This document shows, in pieces, positions 1 through 10,141 of a DNA stretch of 64,000 nucleotides. The position numbers and the translations under genes were made by a program. Origin of the DNA: Salvia splendens (taxonomy: Eukaryota > Streptophyta > Magnoliopsida > Lamiales > Lamiaceae); the NCBI RefSeq assembly GCF_004379255.2, contig NC_056049.1:22366063-22430062 (forward strand), read 5' to 3'. How positions within the stretch are numbered: position 1 is the stretch's first letter; the number at the start of each line of letters is the position of its first letter. Under the pieces are notes generated by a model. That model had not been told where the DNA came from. It made no database searches and saw nothing but the letters and a program-made list of their open reading frames with translations.

Positions 1-91
1 GTTGGGGCGGCGCGGCTTCTTCCGCCTCCCGTCGTCGATCTTTTTCAAGTGATTGTTCCAATATTTGACGCATTTGTTCATAAGGATCCAT
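1..91 (-). CDS. N-terminus of a Harbinger-associated protein (partial)
   Basis: An open frame starts with ATG at 91 and runs off the window edge after about 30 residues, beginning MDPYEQMRQILEQSLEKD and continuing with a charged Arg/Glu-rich stretch. A possible TATA-like run (TATTTATAG) lies about 120 bases upstream of the ATG, and the frame sits at the expected distance from the Harbinger terminus. It probably encodes the transposase or its Myb-like partner, but too little is visible to decide. Confidence 0.45.
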   Translation of the reverse strand, partial: MDPYEQMRQILEQSLEKDRRREAEEAAPPQ

Positions 92-550
92 TAGTTTGAT
101 TAAATTTGGGAGAAGGAAAATATAGTTGATTTGAGATGAAAATTGGGGTGGAAATAGAGAGGAATAGATGTGTGTTTGTGATTGAAATGAGTATGAAATA
201 GGAGTATTTATAGAGTGAATAAATAAAATAAAAATAAAAAATAAAAAACGGATATAAAAAAACGGTCTCATTACCGTTGCAAAAAAATTTTTTTTATTAA
301 ATTCGAATTTAAAAAAAAATGAATTATTGCGTCACCAGACGAAGCCCACTCGCGGGGCAGCGAGTGGGCTTCACGCGTCGAATGGGAGGCCGCCACGTCG
401 CCTCGGCGCGTGGCGGAACGGAACGCGGCACGGCATAGGAATGGCGACGGCACGGAACGGCGACAGAACGCACCCCGCAACGCGTGCCGCCGCGGAACCG
501 TTCCGCCGGAACGGCATAGGAACCGCAACGGCACAGCGTTGCGGGTGCCC
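1..550 (-). mobile_element. PIF/Harbinger element, right end (continues outside the window)
   Basis: The right terminus is visible: reading inward on the minus strand the end is GGGCACCCGCAACG, followed outside by TAA (551-553), the 3-bp target type used by PIF/Harbinger. Inside the end lies a GC-rich subterminal block (about 330-550) with short inverted motifs, then an AT-rich leader and the start of a minus-strand reading frame at 91. The left end and most of the coding region lie before the window, so the TAA duplication cannot be confirmed. The terminus resembles that of the element at 7630-8619, suggesting the same subfamily. Confidence 0.7.
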
Positions 551-553
551 TAA

Positions 554-1496
554 TGCATACGTTTCTGTCACGGGATAACGTTCATGTGTCCCCTCTATTA
601 GTGGCATAGCCGAACATTTGACATCAATATTTTAAATTAAATCTTCAAAATTATATTGTTATTTTATACTTATATTTATCTTTAAATCACAATAGAGCTA
701 AGAGTTTTTAAAGCAAACTACCACTAAAATATCTTGTAAATTTCAAAACTATAGGTGGCATCTACGAATTCTGTTTCAATAAATGCATGTATTCCAAAAG
801 AGAAGAAGTATTGCGTGAGATCATCTTATCAAAATCAATTCTCACAAAAATTGTCATCAAACAAGGAAAAAAAACTATAAATATACATAAATTATTGTTT
901 CTGCGTAGAATATTCTTATATAGGGTAGCCGTGTTTGATAGAGTTAATCTAGAAGGTAATCAACTGAAGTGGAGAAATTTTCATGATCAATTCAATAGTA
1001 GAGTCATAGTGGGGCTATGATTTCTCGACTTTAGTGTAAGCAGCCGATGTGAGTGGATGTATATTCGAGTCTAAGTTTTTTTATGTTTTTGTTAACATAT
1101 CAAATTTTACTAGTAACTTAGTATGCATTATTCATATTTGATAATAGAATTATAACATTCACGCTCTATTTTTTTTTTCAATCCACTTTCTTTTATTTTA
1201 TTTTATAAAAATCATATCGAATAAAAGCGGATGCATAATGATCAGAAGGGGTATTTAGTTCCAACTTTATGTTACTAGTATTAATTTTATAAAGTTTAAC
1301 AAATTATTGAAATGTGGAATCCGAAAGAAAATAAGATTTTTATTGTTGAAATGAAACTATATTTCATTGATCATTTAACTAAGTTTATCACACTGCTAAA
1401 ATTGTTAAATTATGAAAAATAAGTTGACTATGGATTTCAACAAATGTGGGACCCAACCATGATAAAAAGTCCCACTTTTACATTAATCACTTCACT
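554..1496. other. AT-rich spacer upstream of the LysM kinase gene
   Basis: No recognisable gene or RNA. A 77-codon frame at 787-1020 has no domain and looks like chance. The last few hundred bases should contain the promoter of the downstream receptor gene. Confidence 0.5.
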
Positions 1497-1505
1497 TATT
1501 TAAAT
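1497..1505 (+). promoter_or_regulatory. Possible TATA box of the LysM receptor gene
   Basis: TATTTAAAT lies about 70 bases before the chosen ATG at 1576, a plausible distance for a short 5' leader. If used, the more upstream in-frame ATG at 1504 would not be transcribed, which supports the 1576 start. Motif only. Confidence 0.3.
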
Positions 1506-1575
1506 GGTTAGGTACTTAAACAACCAATTAATAAACAGAAAAACAAATCCTAATCACTTCCCATTTTCATCAACA

Positions 1576-3910
1576 ATGAAAATCAAATTCTATCTCCCTC
1601 CATTGCTCCTCCTACTCCTATGGTACAACACCCACCAGCACAACGTACAAGCCCAGCTCCCCAGCACCATCGGCTACAACTGCACCGCTAACCAATCCGC
1701 CGCCCCCTGCGACACCTACGTCTTCTACAGAGCTGCGTCGCCGGGATTTCTCGACCTCGCCGCCGTCGGCGACCTCTTCTCCCTCAGCCGCCCCGAGATT
1801 GCGAGCCCTAGCAACATCTCTTCCCCCGCCTCGCGCCTCCTCCCCGACCAGACTCTCTTCGTCCCGATAAAATGCTCCTGCAACACCGTCAACACCTCCA
1901 TCACCATCTCCTATTCCCCCCAAAACTTCACCATCAGAAGCGGCGATACTTTCTACCTAGTCTCCACACTCAGCTATCAGAATCTCACAACTTACCAATC
2001 CGTGGAGGTCGTAAACCCTAATTTAATCCCCACGCAGCTCGATGTCGGCGACGTCGTCGTTTTCCCCATTTTCTGCCGGTGCCCTACCTCATCGCAGCGG
2101 CGGAGCGGCGTTAATTACTTAATCACCTACGTTTTTCAACCCTCCGATAGCCTCAGCGCCGTCGCGGCGAAGCTCGGAGCGTCGGAGCAGTCGATTACCG
2201 AAATTAACGGCGCTGACATTAATCCTTATGATACGGTTTTTGTGCCGGTTTCGAATTTGCCTAATTTGACGCAGCCTGTGGTGCCTCCGCTCTCTCCTCC
2301 GGAGAGAGAGAGGAAGGGGGCGGTGATCGGGCTTGGGGTAGGGCTTGGAGTGTGCGGGGCGCTGCTGATTTTGGTGTGTGCGGTTTGGTGGTATAGAGAG
2401 AGAGGGGGAGGGTTTAAGGATGTGGAGAAGCAGCAGCAGTTTAAAGGAGATGCATTGTTGAAGGCTGAGAAGGTGAGTTTGATGGCTGATGTTTCTGGCT
2501 GTTTGGATAAGTATAAAGTTTTTCAAGTCGAGGAGTTGAGCGATGCAACAGATGGATTTGATGAGATGTGCATTATTCAAGGCTCGGTATACAAAGGAAA
2601 GATTGATGGAGAATGGTATGCTATTAAGAAAATGAAGTGGAATGCCTATGAAGAACTCAAGATCTTGCAGAAGGTAAAAAAAAATAGTTGAATTTGATTC
2701 TTGTTTAATATCTGTGCAGCTTTGTTTTCAGTTTAACCACTTATTAAAATTGGATTAAGTTCGCATAGTGAATATGAAGAATTGATGCAGAAGGAAGACA
2801 AGTAATTTGAATGAATCAATGAATTAGTAGTGCTCTGGTGATGTGATACGTCTTAGTCTTGTTTAGAATCACATGAATTTTTACAGTTGTTTATGCAAGT
2901 TGGCTTATTGTTATTTGTTTTTGTTCAAGGAGGACATGTTCTTTTAATTTTTAGAAGCATAATAACGGCAAACGCATTTTGATTATTTTTCTTGATTAAA
3001 AAATCATATCCGTTGGAATATTCCATTCAAGATGGAATAAGGGGGTCCAAGCAAGATGATTGGTTGTTCATATGTCATGATTGAATCAATCCTAAAAAAT
3101 TGAAGTCTTGATCAATAGATTACCTTTTGTAGTTTGTCCCTACTAAGAAAAGTTTGAATTCTTGAATTGCAGGTGAACCATGGGAACCTAGTGAGGCTAG
3201 AAGGGTTCTGCATAGATCAAGGGGAAGGAAACTGCTACTTAGTGTACGAATACGCCGAAAACGGCTCTCTCCACTCGTGGCTCCATGAAAACAAAGCTGA
3301 GAAGTTGAGTTGGAAAACAAGGCTGAGGATCGCCATTGATGTAGCAAACGGCCTTCAATACATCCACGAGCACACAAGGCCTAAAGTTGTGCACAAGGAC
3401 ATAAAGAGCAGCAACATCCTCTTGGACTCGAACATGAGGGCCAAGATCGCCAACTTCGGGCTTGCAAAATCGGGGTGTAATGCCATAACAATGCATATTG
3501 TGGGCACACAGGGGTACATTGCCCCTGAGTACCTTGCTGATGGCGTTGTCTCCACCAAGATGGACGTGTTCTCCTTTGGAGTAGTGCTGCTCGAGCTCAT
3601 CTCGGGGAGGGAGGCCCGGGATGAGCAAGGGAATGTTCTGTGGGCGAGTGCTAGTGGAGTTATGGATGGCAAAGAGGAGAGGAAGTTGAGGAAGCTTAGG
3701 GAGTGGATGGATGAGTGCCTTCTGAGAGAGTCGTGCTCGACGGATAGTGTGTTGAGTGTGATGGCCGTGGCGGTAGCTTGCCTGCATAAGGATCCTGCGA
3801 GGAGGCCGAGCATGGTGGACATAGTGTATGCATTGTCGAAGAGCGATGATCTCTTCTTTGATGTGTCTGAGGAGAATGGACTCTCTCCGAGGGCTGTTGT
3901 TGCTAGGTGA
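1576..3910 (+). CDS. LysM receptor-like kinase, NFP/LYR type, with pseudokinase features
   Basis: Two coding exons, 1576-2673 and 3173-3910 (GT at 2674, AG at 3171-3172), give 611 residues, close to the 595 of Medicago NFP. The start at 1576 puts a signal peptide (residues 1-26, Leu-rich) at the N-terminus; the in-frame ATG at 1504 would bury it. The ectodomain has three LysM repeats separated by CxC motifs (CSC near residue 100, CRC near 165), then a membrane segment at about 247-270 and an intracellular kinase-like domain from about 310. The kinase is atypical: the glycine-rich loop reads IIQGSVYKG, the catalytic HRD is HKD (about 438) and DFG is NFG (about 459), while the ATP-anchoring Lys (AIKKM, about 348) is present. 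Family knowledge: these plasma-membrane receptors sense chitin or Nod/Myc lipochitooligosaccharides with an active LysM co-receptor. The exact subclade (NFP/LYR1 or LYK4/5-like) is inferred and unsure. Confidence 0.9.
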
Positions 3911-4339
3911 GGCGATGCGGTGGTCGTTGCAAACGGGGTTTTATCTTCTGGTCTCGTGTTGTTGTTGTGTATGTTTATGATGTCATTCAATATCCGTGAC
4001 ATGTTGATAAGATGAGGGTTAGTTTTTTCAAATGGAGGGCTCATAAATTATAATGAGGCTTTGTAAATACTACATGGCAAGATTGTTTGTGTGTTTTTTG
4101 TAGTGTTGTGTACTAATAAATTTTTTTATCTATGTATGCTAGTGAGGTCTTACCTATCATATGATATAATCAAATTTCTTCAAGAGAATTAATAATAATT
4201 TTTCATTGTTCCTTGTATTTGTGATGATTCGAACTTTCAAAGTATTTAGTTTTTAATTTAACGTTTTCAATTCTGTTTTAAACTTGTTTTTGATTAATAG
4301 TAGTAAAACTGTTTACATAAACACATGCTTAAGTGTTTA
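3911..4339. other. 3' flank of the LysM kinase gene
   Basis: Contains the presumed 3' UTR (AATAAA-like motif near 4113) and AT-rich DNA up to the hAT target duplication. No gene seen. Confidence 0.5.
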
Positions 4340-4457
4340 TTCGGGTCTAGAGTTGCCCACGTATCCACAATTTTATTGAGGAATCAAAGCTCACGTAGTT
4401 TTCTTACCTTGCTTACCTTTTTGGTTGGCCGTGCTCGCCATTCACCGCTCCCACCCG

Positions 4458-4760
4458 TCATTGATATTGTTGAGCGCCCTCGCTTCCGACTTCGTCATTG
4501 GTGGAAAAGTCTTTACCATCACTCTCTACACGGAAGTCGAAATCTGACTCTTGTGCTCTCATGTCCGCCTTTGCCCAATCATCAAGTAACATAGTGGCTT
4601 CCTTGTTTTTGGCGGAGAGATTGCTCCTTTTGTCGTCTAGGACACAACCGCCGACACTAAAAGCTTGCTCAACGGCAACGGTGGAAGCGGGAACGGCGAA
4701 AATCTCCTTAGCCATTATCGAGAGTATTGAAAACTCTCGATAGCCGATCAGTTCCCAAGA
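4458..4760 (-). pseudogene. hAT transposase C-terminal dimerisation domain, fragment
   Basis: About 85 residues from the Met at 4715, with the frame staying open upstream. The stretch MAKEIFAVPASTVAVEQAFS followed by a GG...D.R..L sequence is the characteristic hAT C-terminal dimerisation region (RICESLEEPER/ZBED-like). Everything upstream (BED zinc finger, RNase-H-like core) is absent, so it cannot be an active transposase. It lies about 110 bases inside the left terminus, where the 3' end of a minus-oriented hAT should be. Confidence 0.8.
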
Positions 4761-5024
4761 ATAGATACATAAGATTGCTTTTACGTTTTACCAGTGTTGT
4801 CTTGTCTCATAAATCCAAATCAAATAGTCAAATCCAAACCGCCGGTTCCGGTTAAAATTGATTTTTTTTTATCAACGGTCATTTTTAAAAAGTACATTAT
4901 CGATTCCCCTCTCATCTCTCTCACCATAAATACAGTCGTTTCATTACTTAAATTCAGCCGATTTTGAACTACACTCACCTTCTTCACTTTTTCAAACCAC
5001 CATTCCCTTCACAATCCTTCTTTT

Positions 5025-5210
5025 ATGTGCGCAATCTTAGCTATGTCCAGTGTAGGAAGTGAGAAGAGAAAATGCAAGAGGCTGCGGACGGCGCCACCAC
5101 CCAAAGGCGACACTCAATTCGAAAAGCTAGTAGACCCGATCGTCGGAGATCTCAAAAATGGGGGGAAATGGATCAATTTGAATTCAAAATCAGAATTAAA
5201 AAAAAAATGA
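5025..5210 (+). pseudogene. Short frame with its own leader inside the hAT element
   Basis: A 61-codon frame begins after a leader that has CATAAATACAG (TATA-like, about 4925) and a pyrimidine-rich UTR. It has a basic KRKCKR cluster and stops where the subterminal repeats start. It may be the first codons of a hAT transposase placed in the opposite orientation to the C-terminal piece. No domain is recognisable. Confidence 0.3.
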
Positions 5211-5630
5211 AAATCGGCCGAAACCGGCGGTTTTGGGGTAAAACCGGCAGAACCGCTGATTTTTGCTAGTTCCGGTATAAAAAAACGCCGGTTCCGGTCA
5301 AAAAACTGCCTGAAAAAGCTACCAACGGCTGACGCCTCAGATACCTCGCCGGAACCGTGAAACCGCCGGTTAACCGGTGGTTCGGAACCTTCCGGAACCG
5401 GCAGTTCGGTGACGGTTTCGGTTCGTGAAATCTTGAACCGGAACCGGCCAACGGTTCCAAATACGACGGTTCCGATTCGTAAAAATTGTCATGGTTCCGG
5501 TTTGGAATTGGAACCGGAACTGAAAACCATGGGCACCTCTATTCGGGTCTTCTACGCTAAAGCTTTAACAAAAAGCTATGGTTTTAGTGGAATATGACGC
5601 AATGTATTACGTATTGGAAATTTGGAATTA

Positions 5631-6604
5631 CTCCCTCCGTCCAGCAATAGGAGTCCCGTTTTTTCCGTTTTGGGACGTCCGGGAATAAGAGTCCCGGTTC
5701 TACTTATCATATTTGGACAATTTAATTACTCTCCCCCTTCTCACTAATTTACACAATTGCCATAAAAACACCCCCACCCAAATATAATTTCACTCTCTCA
5801 CCCTCATTCTCTCACCCTCACTCTCGGTCACCGCCCTCCTCCTTCCCAATCGCCGCCCTCCTCTCCCAATCGCCGTCGCCGCTCTCTCAATTACACTCAC
5901 CCCAACCCCAATTTTTCTCGCCACTCTCTCAATTACACCCACCCCAATGTGTTAGAGCTCCCCTTCCACTCCGACGCCGACGTCCAGATCGAGGACACGC
6001 CGTTGTCAATCCGTTTCACCGCCGCCACCGACGACATCAGCGGCGACGTGTCCGCCGCCTACGAGGACCTCCGCTTCTCTCTCTCAACTCTCGCCGGGAT
6101 TTACAGATTCGATTTTTTTGGTTCCACTTTTGGATTTTTTTTGTTTGGTTTGTTGGTTTTGGAGTTGAAATTGAAGAAGTTATGGGTTCAATTTACAGAT
6201 AAAATTGATGAGTCATTTTCGAAAGTTCTGGGTTCAATTTTATGAGTTGAAATTTGAAGGGATTTTGATTATGTTGAGTGTAAATTTTAAATTCAGTTTT
6301 AAATTGTGTTTGTGGTAGCAAATTGAAACTCCAGTAGTGAATTGAAATGCCATTGTTATTAATGCAATTGAAACAAAAATGCAATTGAATTGCCTTGAAC
6401 TGTTGGAAGCATATTTGATTGGCAGCAAATTTCGATTTTTGGTAGAAATTGAATTGAATTGAATTGTGCAAGGAAGACAAAAATTTAACACACTTGAGGT
6501 GGGTCCCAAATTCCACTATCACACACCATTTATTACACACTCCAACAACTTTCTTAAAACCCGTGCCATGGAGAAATGGGACTCCAATTGCTGGACGGAT
6601 GGAG
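5631..6604. mobile_element. Long Stowaway (Tc1/mariner-type) element with gene-like insert
   Basis: Inverted ends CTCCCTCCGTCCAGCAATAG and CTCCATCCGTCCAGCAATTG are flanked by TA (5629-5630, 6605-6606), diagnostic of Stowaway/mariner elements. At 974 bp it is several times longer than an ordinary Stowaway MITE. The interior contains a GC-rich coding-like block at about 5940-6100, flanked by AT-rich intron-like sequence, suggesting capture of host gene DNA. No mariner transposase is present. Confidence 0.85.
5949..6245 (+). pseudogene. Possible captured gene fragment inside the Stowaway element
   Basis: The first 50 or so codons (5949-6110) are GC-rich with strong C/G third positions, unlike the rest of the element, and encode an acidic stretch containing DVQIEDTPLSIRF and SGDVSAAYEDLRFSL. 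The frame then enters T-rich low-complexity sequence and probably means nothing. The family was not recognised. It could be a first exon plus part of an intron picked up from a host gene, or chance. Confidence 0.3.
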
Positions 6605-6606
6605 TA

Positions 6607-7145
6607 CAATTTTAATAAGTAAAACGTAAATCAGCTTTTCTAGATGTTGGATATAATGAAATTGAAATAGTGTTGTAATATCAATTTTCATGGAATCGAA
6701 TTTGAAATTCGAATATTCTAATATAATTACAAATTACTTTGTTCAGTAAAAATTAAGTAATTGGTATATTGTGTTTTACTGTTAGGTGTGTGTTGTGGAG
6801 TATCATTGTATGGAATGTGTGTGTATAATTTGTGTTACAGTTTGTATGTGAAGTGTTTTGAGGATATTCAAGTTTTCAAGTACTTGGAAGTTGAAATTTG
6901 ATTTAGAATCTAAACATTTATATTGACCAATAAATTTGGAACTGAAGCACAAGACATGGTGTCAAATGTAACTTTAGAATTGAGGCTTCAGTTCATATTC
7001 TAGGCAAGGCAAGAACTTAAAAGAAGAAGAAGAATGGGAACATTTGTAAATGAAAGTCTGCAGGAATTGGCAACTCCAGCCCATCATATTTTCAGCACAC
7101 AATTTGGGAATTTCGATTCGAACATATCAATATTTTCAATTCATA
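6607..7145. other. AT-rich spacer between two Stowaway elements
   Basis: No coding or RNA feature seen. Confidence 0.45.
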
Positions 7146-7147
7146 TA

Positions 7148-7371
7148 CTCCCTCCGTCCTAAGATAAACGAGTCGTATTCTTTTTTGAAATGTCCCACTA
7201 AGTAAGTCATTTCCGTTTTGAGCAAAAACTTATCTCTATATACTTTATTCTATTCACTCATCTACTTTTCTTTCTTTCATACTTTACTTTTTCCAATTTA
7301 ACTTATTTAAATACCAATTTCTTAAATACCGTACCAAAAGAAGTGTTTCGGTTATCTTGGGACAGATGGAG
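7148..7371. mobile_element. Stowaway MITE, 224 bp
   Basis: Ends read CTCCCTCCGTCCTAAGATAA and, on the opposite strand, CTCCATCTGTCCCAAGATAA, with TA on both sides (7146-7147, 7372-7373). Size and ends are those of a typical non-coding plant Stowaway. Confidence 0.9.
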
Positions 7372-7629
7372 TATGTTATTTTCGGATATATTATCAATGT
7401 AATTATTCTCCTTTTCTTTTATTAAACTATTTTTCTGCACTCATCCTAAAATTCGCAAATGTTATAAGGCTAAAAGGCCGCCTCTACACTAAATTTTTTT
7501 AATGGACTATACACTAAAATATCCACATGAGTCTAGCGGAATTATATCAAGCACGACTCTTTTTGCTTTATCAAAATATCCATTTTCCTTTTTCTTCTTA
7601 AAGACGAGAGACCCGTGTGTGGCCTATAA

Positions 7630-8619
7630 GGGCATCAGTGGGGCACCCTAAGGCGCGCCCTATGGCGCGCCACGTCATCAGTTTTATCCCCCTTCCCCCC
7701 ACCTGCAGTGGGGCGCCCTAAGGCGCGCCCTATGGCCTTGTGCTCGCGTGGACTTCTCGAACTCCGCCGCGTACAAGTTCACTTGCTTCTTCACTTGATC
7801 CCAGTGCTTGCGGAGTTGCTCACGTTTGCGCTTGTACGCGGTCGATGGCTTGGCCTCATTGTAGAGGCCGGCGATGCGCTCCCAGTACGCGCCCTGCCTC
7901 TGGTTGTTTGCGAAAATCGGGTCTTCTGATATATCTACCCAACACCGTGCCAAAATGAGGGTTTCGTCGTCGGTGTAGTTCGTACGGCCGAGGGCGTACT
8001 CATCGCAATTTCCGGGAGGCGGCAACTTCTGCGCCCGCTGCCGGTTCCGCTTCTTTTTGGCTGGGGCGGAAGCGGTCGCGACGGGTTCGGGATCGGAAGA
8101 CGGCTCCATGTCAGACAACACGTACGATTCAGTACTGAAATCGGGATCGTACTGGGTGTCGGCGTCGAACGAACGATATTCGCCGGGTTCTGTACCCGGC
8201 CAACGCGCCTCTCCGCTAAACATAGGACTATTGGGACTTGAATCCATTTCGCAGTAATTATGTAAATGTAATAATAAGTTTCGAAACTGAAATCGTGAAA
8301 TGATATTACAAATGAACTCTATTTATAAAAAAACGAAACCGCGTGCCATCGTCCTCGTCGATCGTCCACGTAGACCACAGTGGGCCGGACGATGGTGCGG
8401 ACGATGGCCTATCGTCCGCGGCCATCGTCCGCGTAGGCCGCAATGGGGCGGACGATGGCGCGGACGATGGGCATCGTCTACCCTATACTCCGCGCCTTTA
8501 GTATAGGGCGCGACGATCGTTCGCGGCCTATGTCACGCACCCGCAATGGGGCGGAATATGGCGGGCGCGGACGATACGCGCCATCGGGCGTGCCATCGTC
8601 CGCCCCATTGCGGATGGCC
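7630..8619 (-). mobile_element. Non-autonomous Harbinger derivative carrying a Myb-like gene fragment
   Basis: The element is flanked by TAA (7627-7629 and 8620-8622). Left end GGGCATCAGTGGGGC pairs with right end (minus) GGCCATCCGCAATGGGGC. Both subterminal zones are GC-rich with repeated GGACGATGG and GGCGCGCC words. The inside holds the 5' part of the second Harbinger gene (minus strand), cut off abruptly at the left subterminal zone. No DDE transposase remains, so mobility would need an enzyme from elsewhere. Confidence 0.85.
7684..8247 (-). pseudogene. Harbinger Myb/SANT-like DNA-binding protein, C-terminally truncated
   Basis: ATG at 8247 opens a frame of 187 codons. Residues 1-75 are acidic and low-complexity and end in a basic KKKRNRQR cluster. 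Residues about 85-165 form a Myb/SANT-like domain with the typical spaced aromatics (YTDDETLILARCW, then AYWERIAGLYNEAKP, then REQLRKHWDQVKK). After about residue 170 the frame reads into element-terminal repeats, so the natural C-terminus is lost. In PIF/Harbinger elements this partner binds the transposon ends and brings the transposase to the nucleus; plant databases often mislabel it as glutathione S-transferase T3-like. Confidence 0.75.
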
Positions 8620-8622
8620 TAA

Positions 8623-10141
8623 TTATAAAGGATACCAACAATAAAAATTCCAAAAAAATTAAGTACTAGTAATAAATAAAGGAAAAGTAAATATACAATC
8701 AAGTATGGAAAATCAGGCTGACAGGAATATTTTTGGCATATGCATGACGTTTGATTCTTGAAAAAAATTGAAGCATATCTTATCATTATATATGCACTTG
8801 CAACACATTTCTCTTAGTTGAAGAGTAGTTGAGTTGTGGCTAGAAATAGTACTCCTACATTTAAAATTTTCCACCAAAATACGATTAAAGCATACGCATG
8901 GGAGTCGTTTCAAAAAAATAATGAGTGAGAAAGGGAAGGTTCACCACTTTCCCCAATCTTGTTTTCTAGATGATTTAATTTTTACATTCATAAATATCTT
9001 GAGATCGTTTTATAAGTTAAAATTTGCAAGATACTAGTATTTTTTATTGTGTATCTATATTCTTATTAATATTTATTGTACTTTTGTTACATGTTTTAAT
9101 CCATGAATCGATTTCTCGCACGTTTAGCTGGAACAATTTTGAAAATTTCTAGGAATTTTATATTAAAACTATAATTATTTTTAAAAATATTAGTATTAAA
9201 TTAGTTAATTTGAGATATGAGAATTTGTTCCATATTTTAATCCTATGACTAATCCATTTTTTCATTTTTTACTATTCCCTTTTGTTTTATAATAATATCA
9301 ATAAGCTATAACAAAAATATAGGATTTTTATTTTGGAGATTGCTCAGATTATGGAAATTTAGTTAAATTTTTGTTTTGATTTCTAAAAGGAAAAAAATTC
9401 ATGAAATATCTTCTTAAGCGCTCATCGTTAAATATCTTACTCTGCCATTCTCGTCTATAAAAACATGAACAATAGTGTGTTCTTAGGCTTTAACGTGCGC
9501 ACGGTGCGGACGACATTTTACCCTTGAATTATTGCAAATTATAATTAGAATTAAAAATAATGAGAACATTATCATGTCCCTATAGCACACCACTGTGAGA
9601 TTTTTTAATTCAAATATGAGTCCAAACGTCTGACATTTATATTCAAAATAAAAGACATTATCACACGTAAACATATGGAGTAAGTACTATGTTATAGTAA
9701 TGCGTACCAGAACCAATAATTTTTCATGGTGTGTATTGGAATTAGTTGAAATTAAAACATGAATATTAGTATTAAAATCTTGCTCCAATCATCAAATGTT
9801 GTGGTGATTGAAAAAATCATGCACATTAGAAGGAACTTCAAAAAAAAAATCAAAAAAAAAAAATGACAGGGTCTTTCTCATTCCAAAATATTGACATATT
9901 ATAATTTTAGCACATGTCAGAATTTTGGACTGGACCATATGAGATGCATACAATTTAACTCTGTATATATAAATAAAAGAAAAAGAAAAAACAGTTTTTT
10001 TGAATAATAATTACTTAAATTATAAAATTTAATCAAACTCAAGTTCATCTCAATGATCTACAAGGTTTGAAAATATATTATTAAATCATAAAATTTTAAT
10101 TTTTTTTATTTGTCCCATATATATGTATATATATATATATG
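8623..10141. other. AT-rich spacer
   Basis: About 1.5 kb without a supportable gene. A short AT dinucleotide run lies at about 10118-10141, just before the fold-back repeat. Confidence 0.5.

Larger units (their letters stand above)
4348..5541 (-). mobile_element. Non-autonomous hAT transposon with 8-bp target duplication
   Basis: Termini are TAGAGTTGCCCACG at 4348 and, on the other strand, TAGAGGTGCCCATG at 5541. They are flanked by an exact 8-bp duplication TTCGGGTC (4340-4347 and 5542-5549), the hallmark of hAT. The right 330 bases are packed with subterminal CCGGTTCCGG-type repeats, probable transposase binding sites. The inside keeps a C-terminal transposase piece on the minus strand and a promoter-like segment plus short frame on the plus strand, so most of the transposase gene is missing. 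Confidence 0.9.

Noticed and set aside
787..1020. 77-codon frame upstream of the LysM receptor
   Set aside because: Lys/Ile-rich composition typical of AT-rich random frames, no domain, no promoter or splice context.
1504..1575. Upstream in-frame ATG of the LysM receptor as start
   Set aside because: It adds 24 polar residues before the hydrophobic signal peptide and lies within the TATA-like region.
5949..6245. Independent host gene at this place
   Set aside because: It lies entirely within the Stowaway termini, has no recognisable domain and degenerates into T-rich sequence after about 50 codons.
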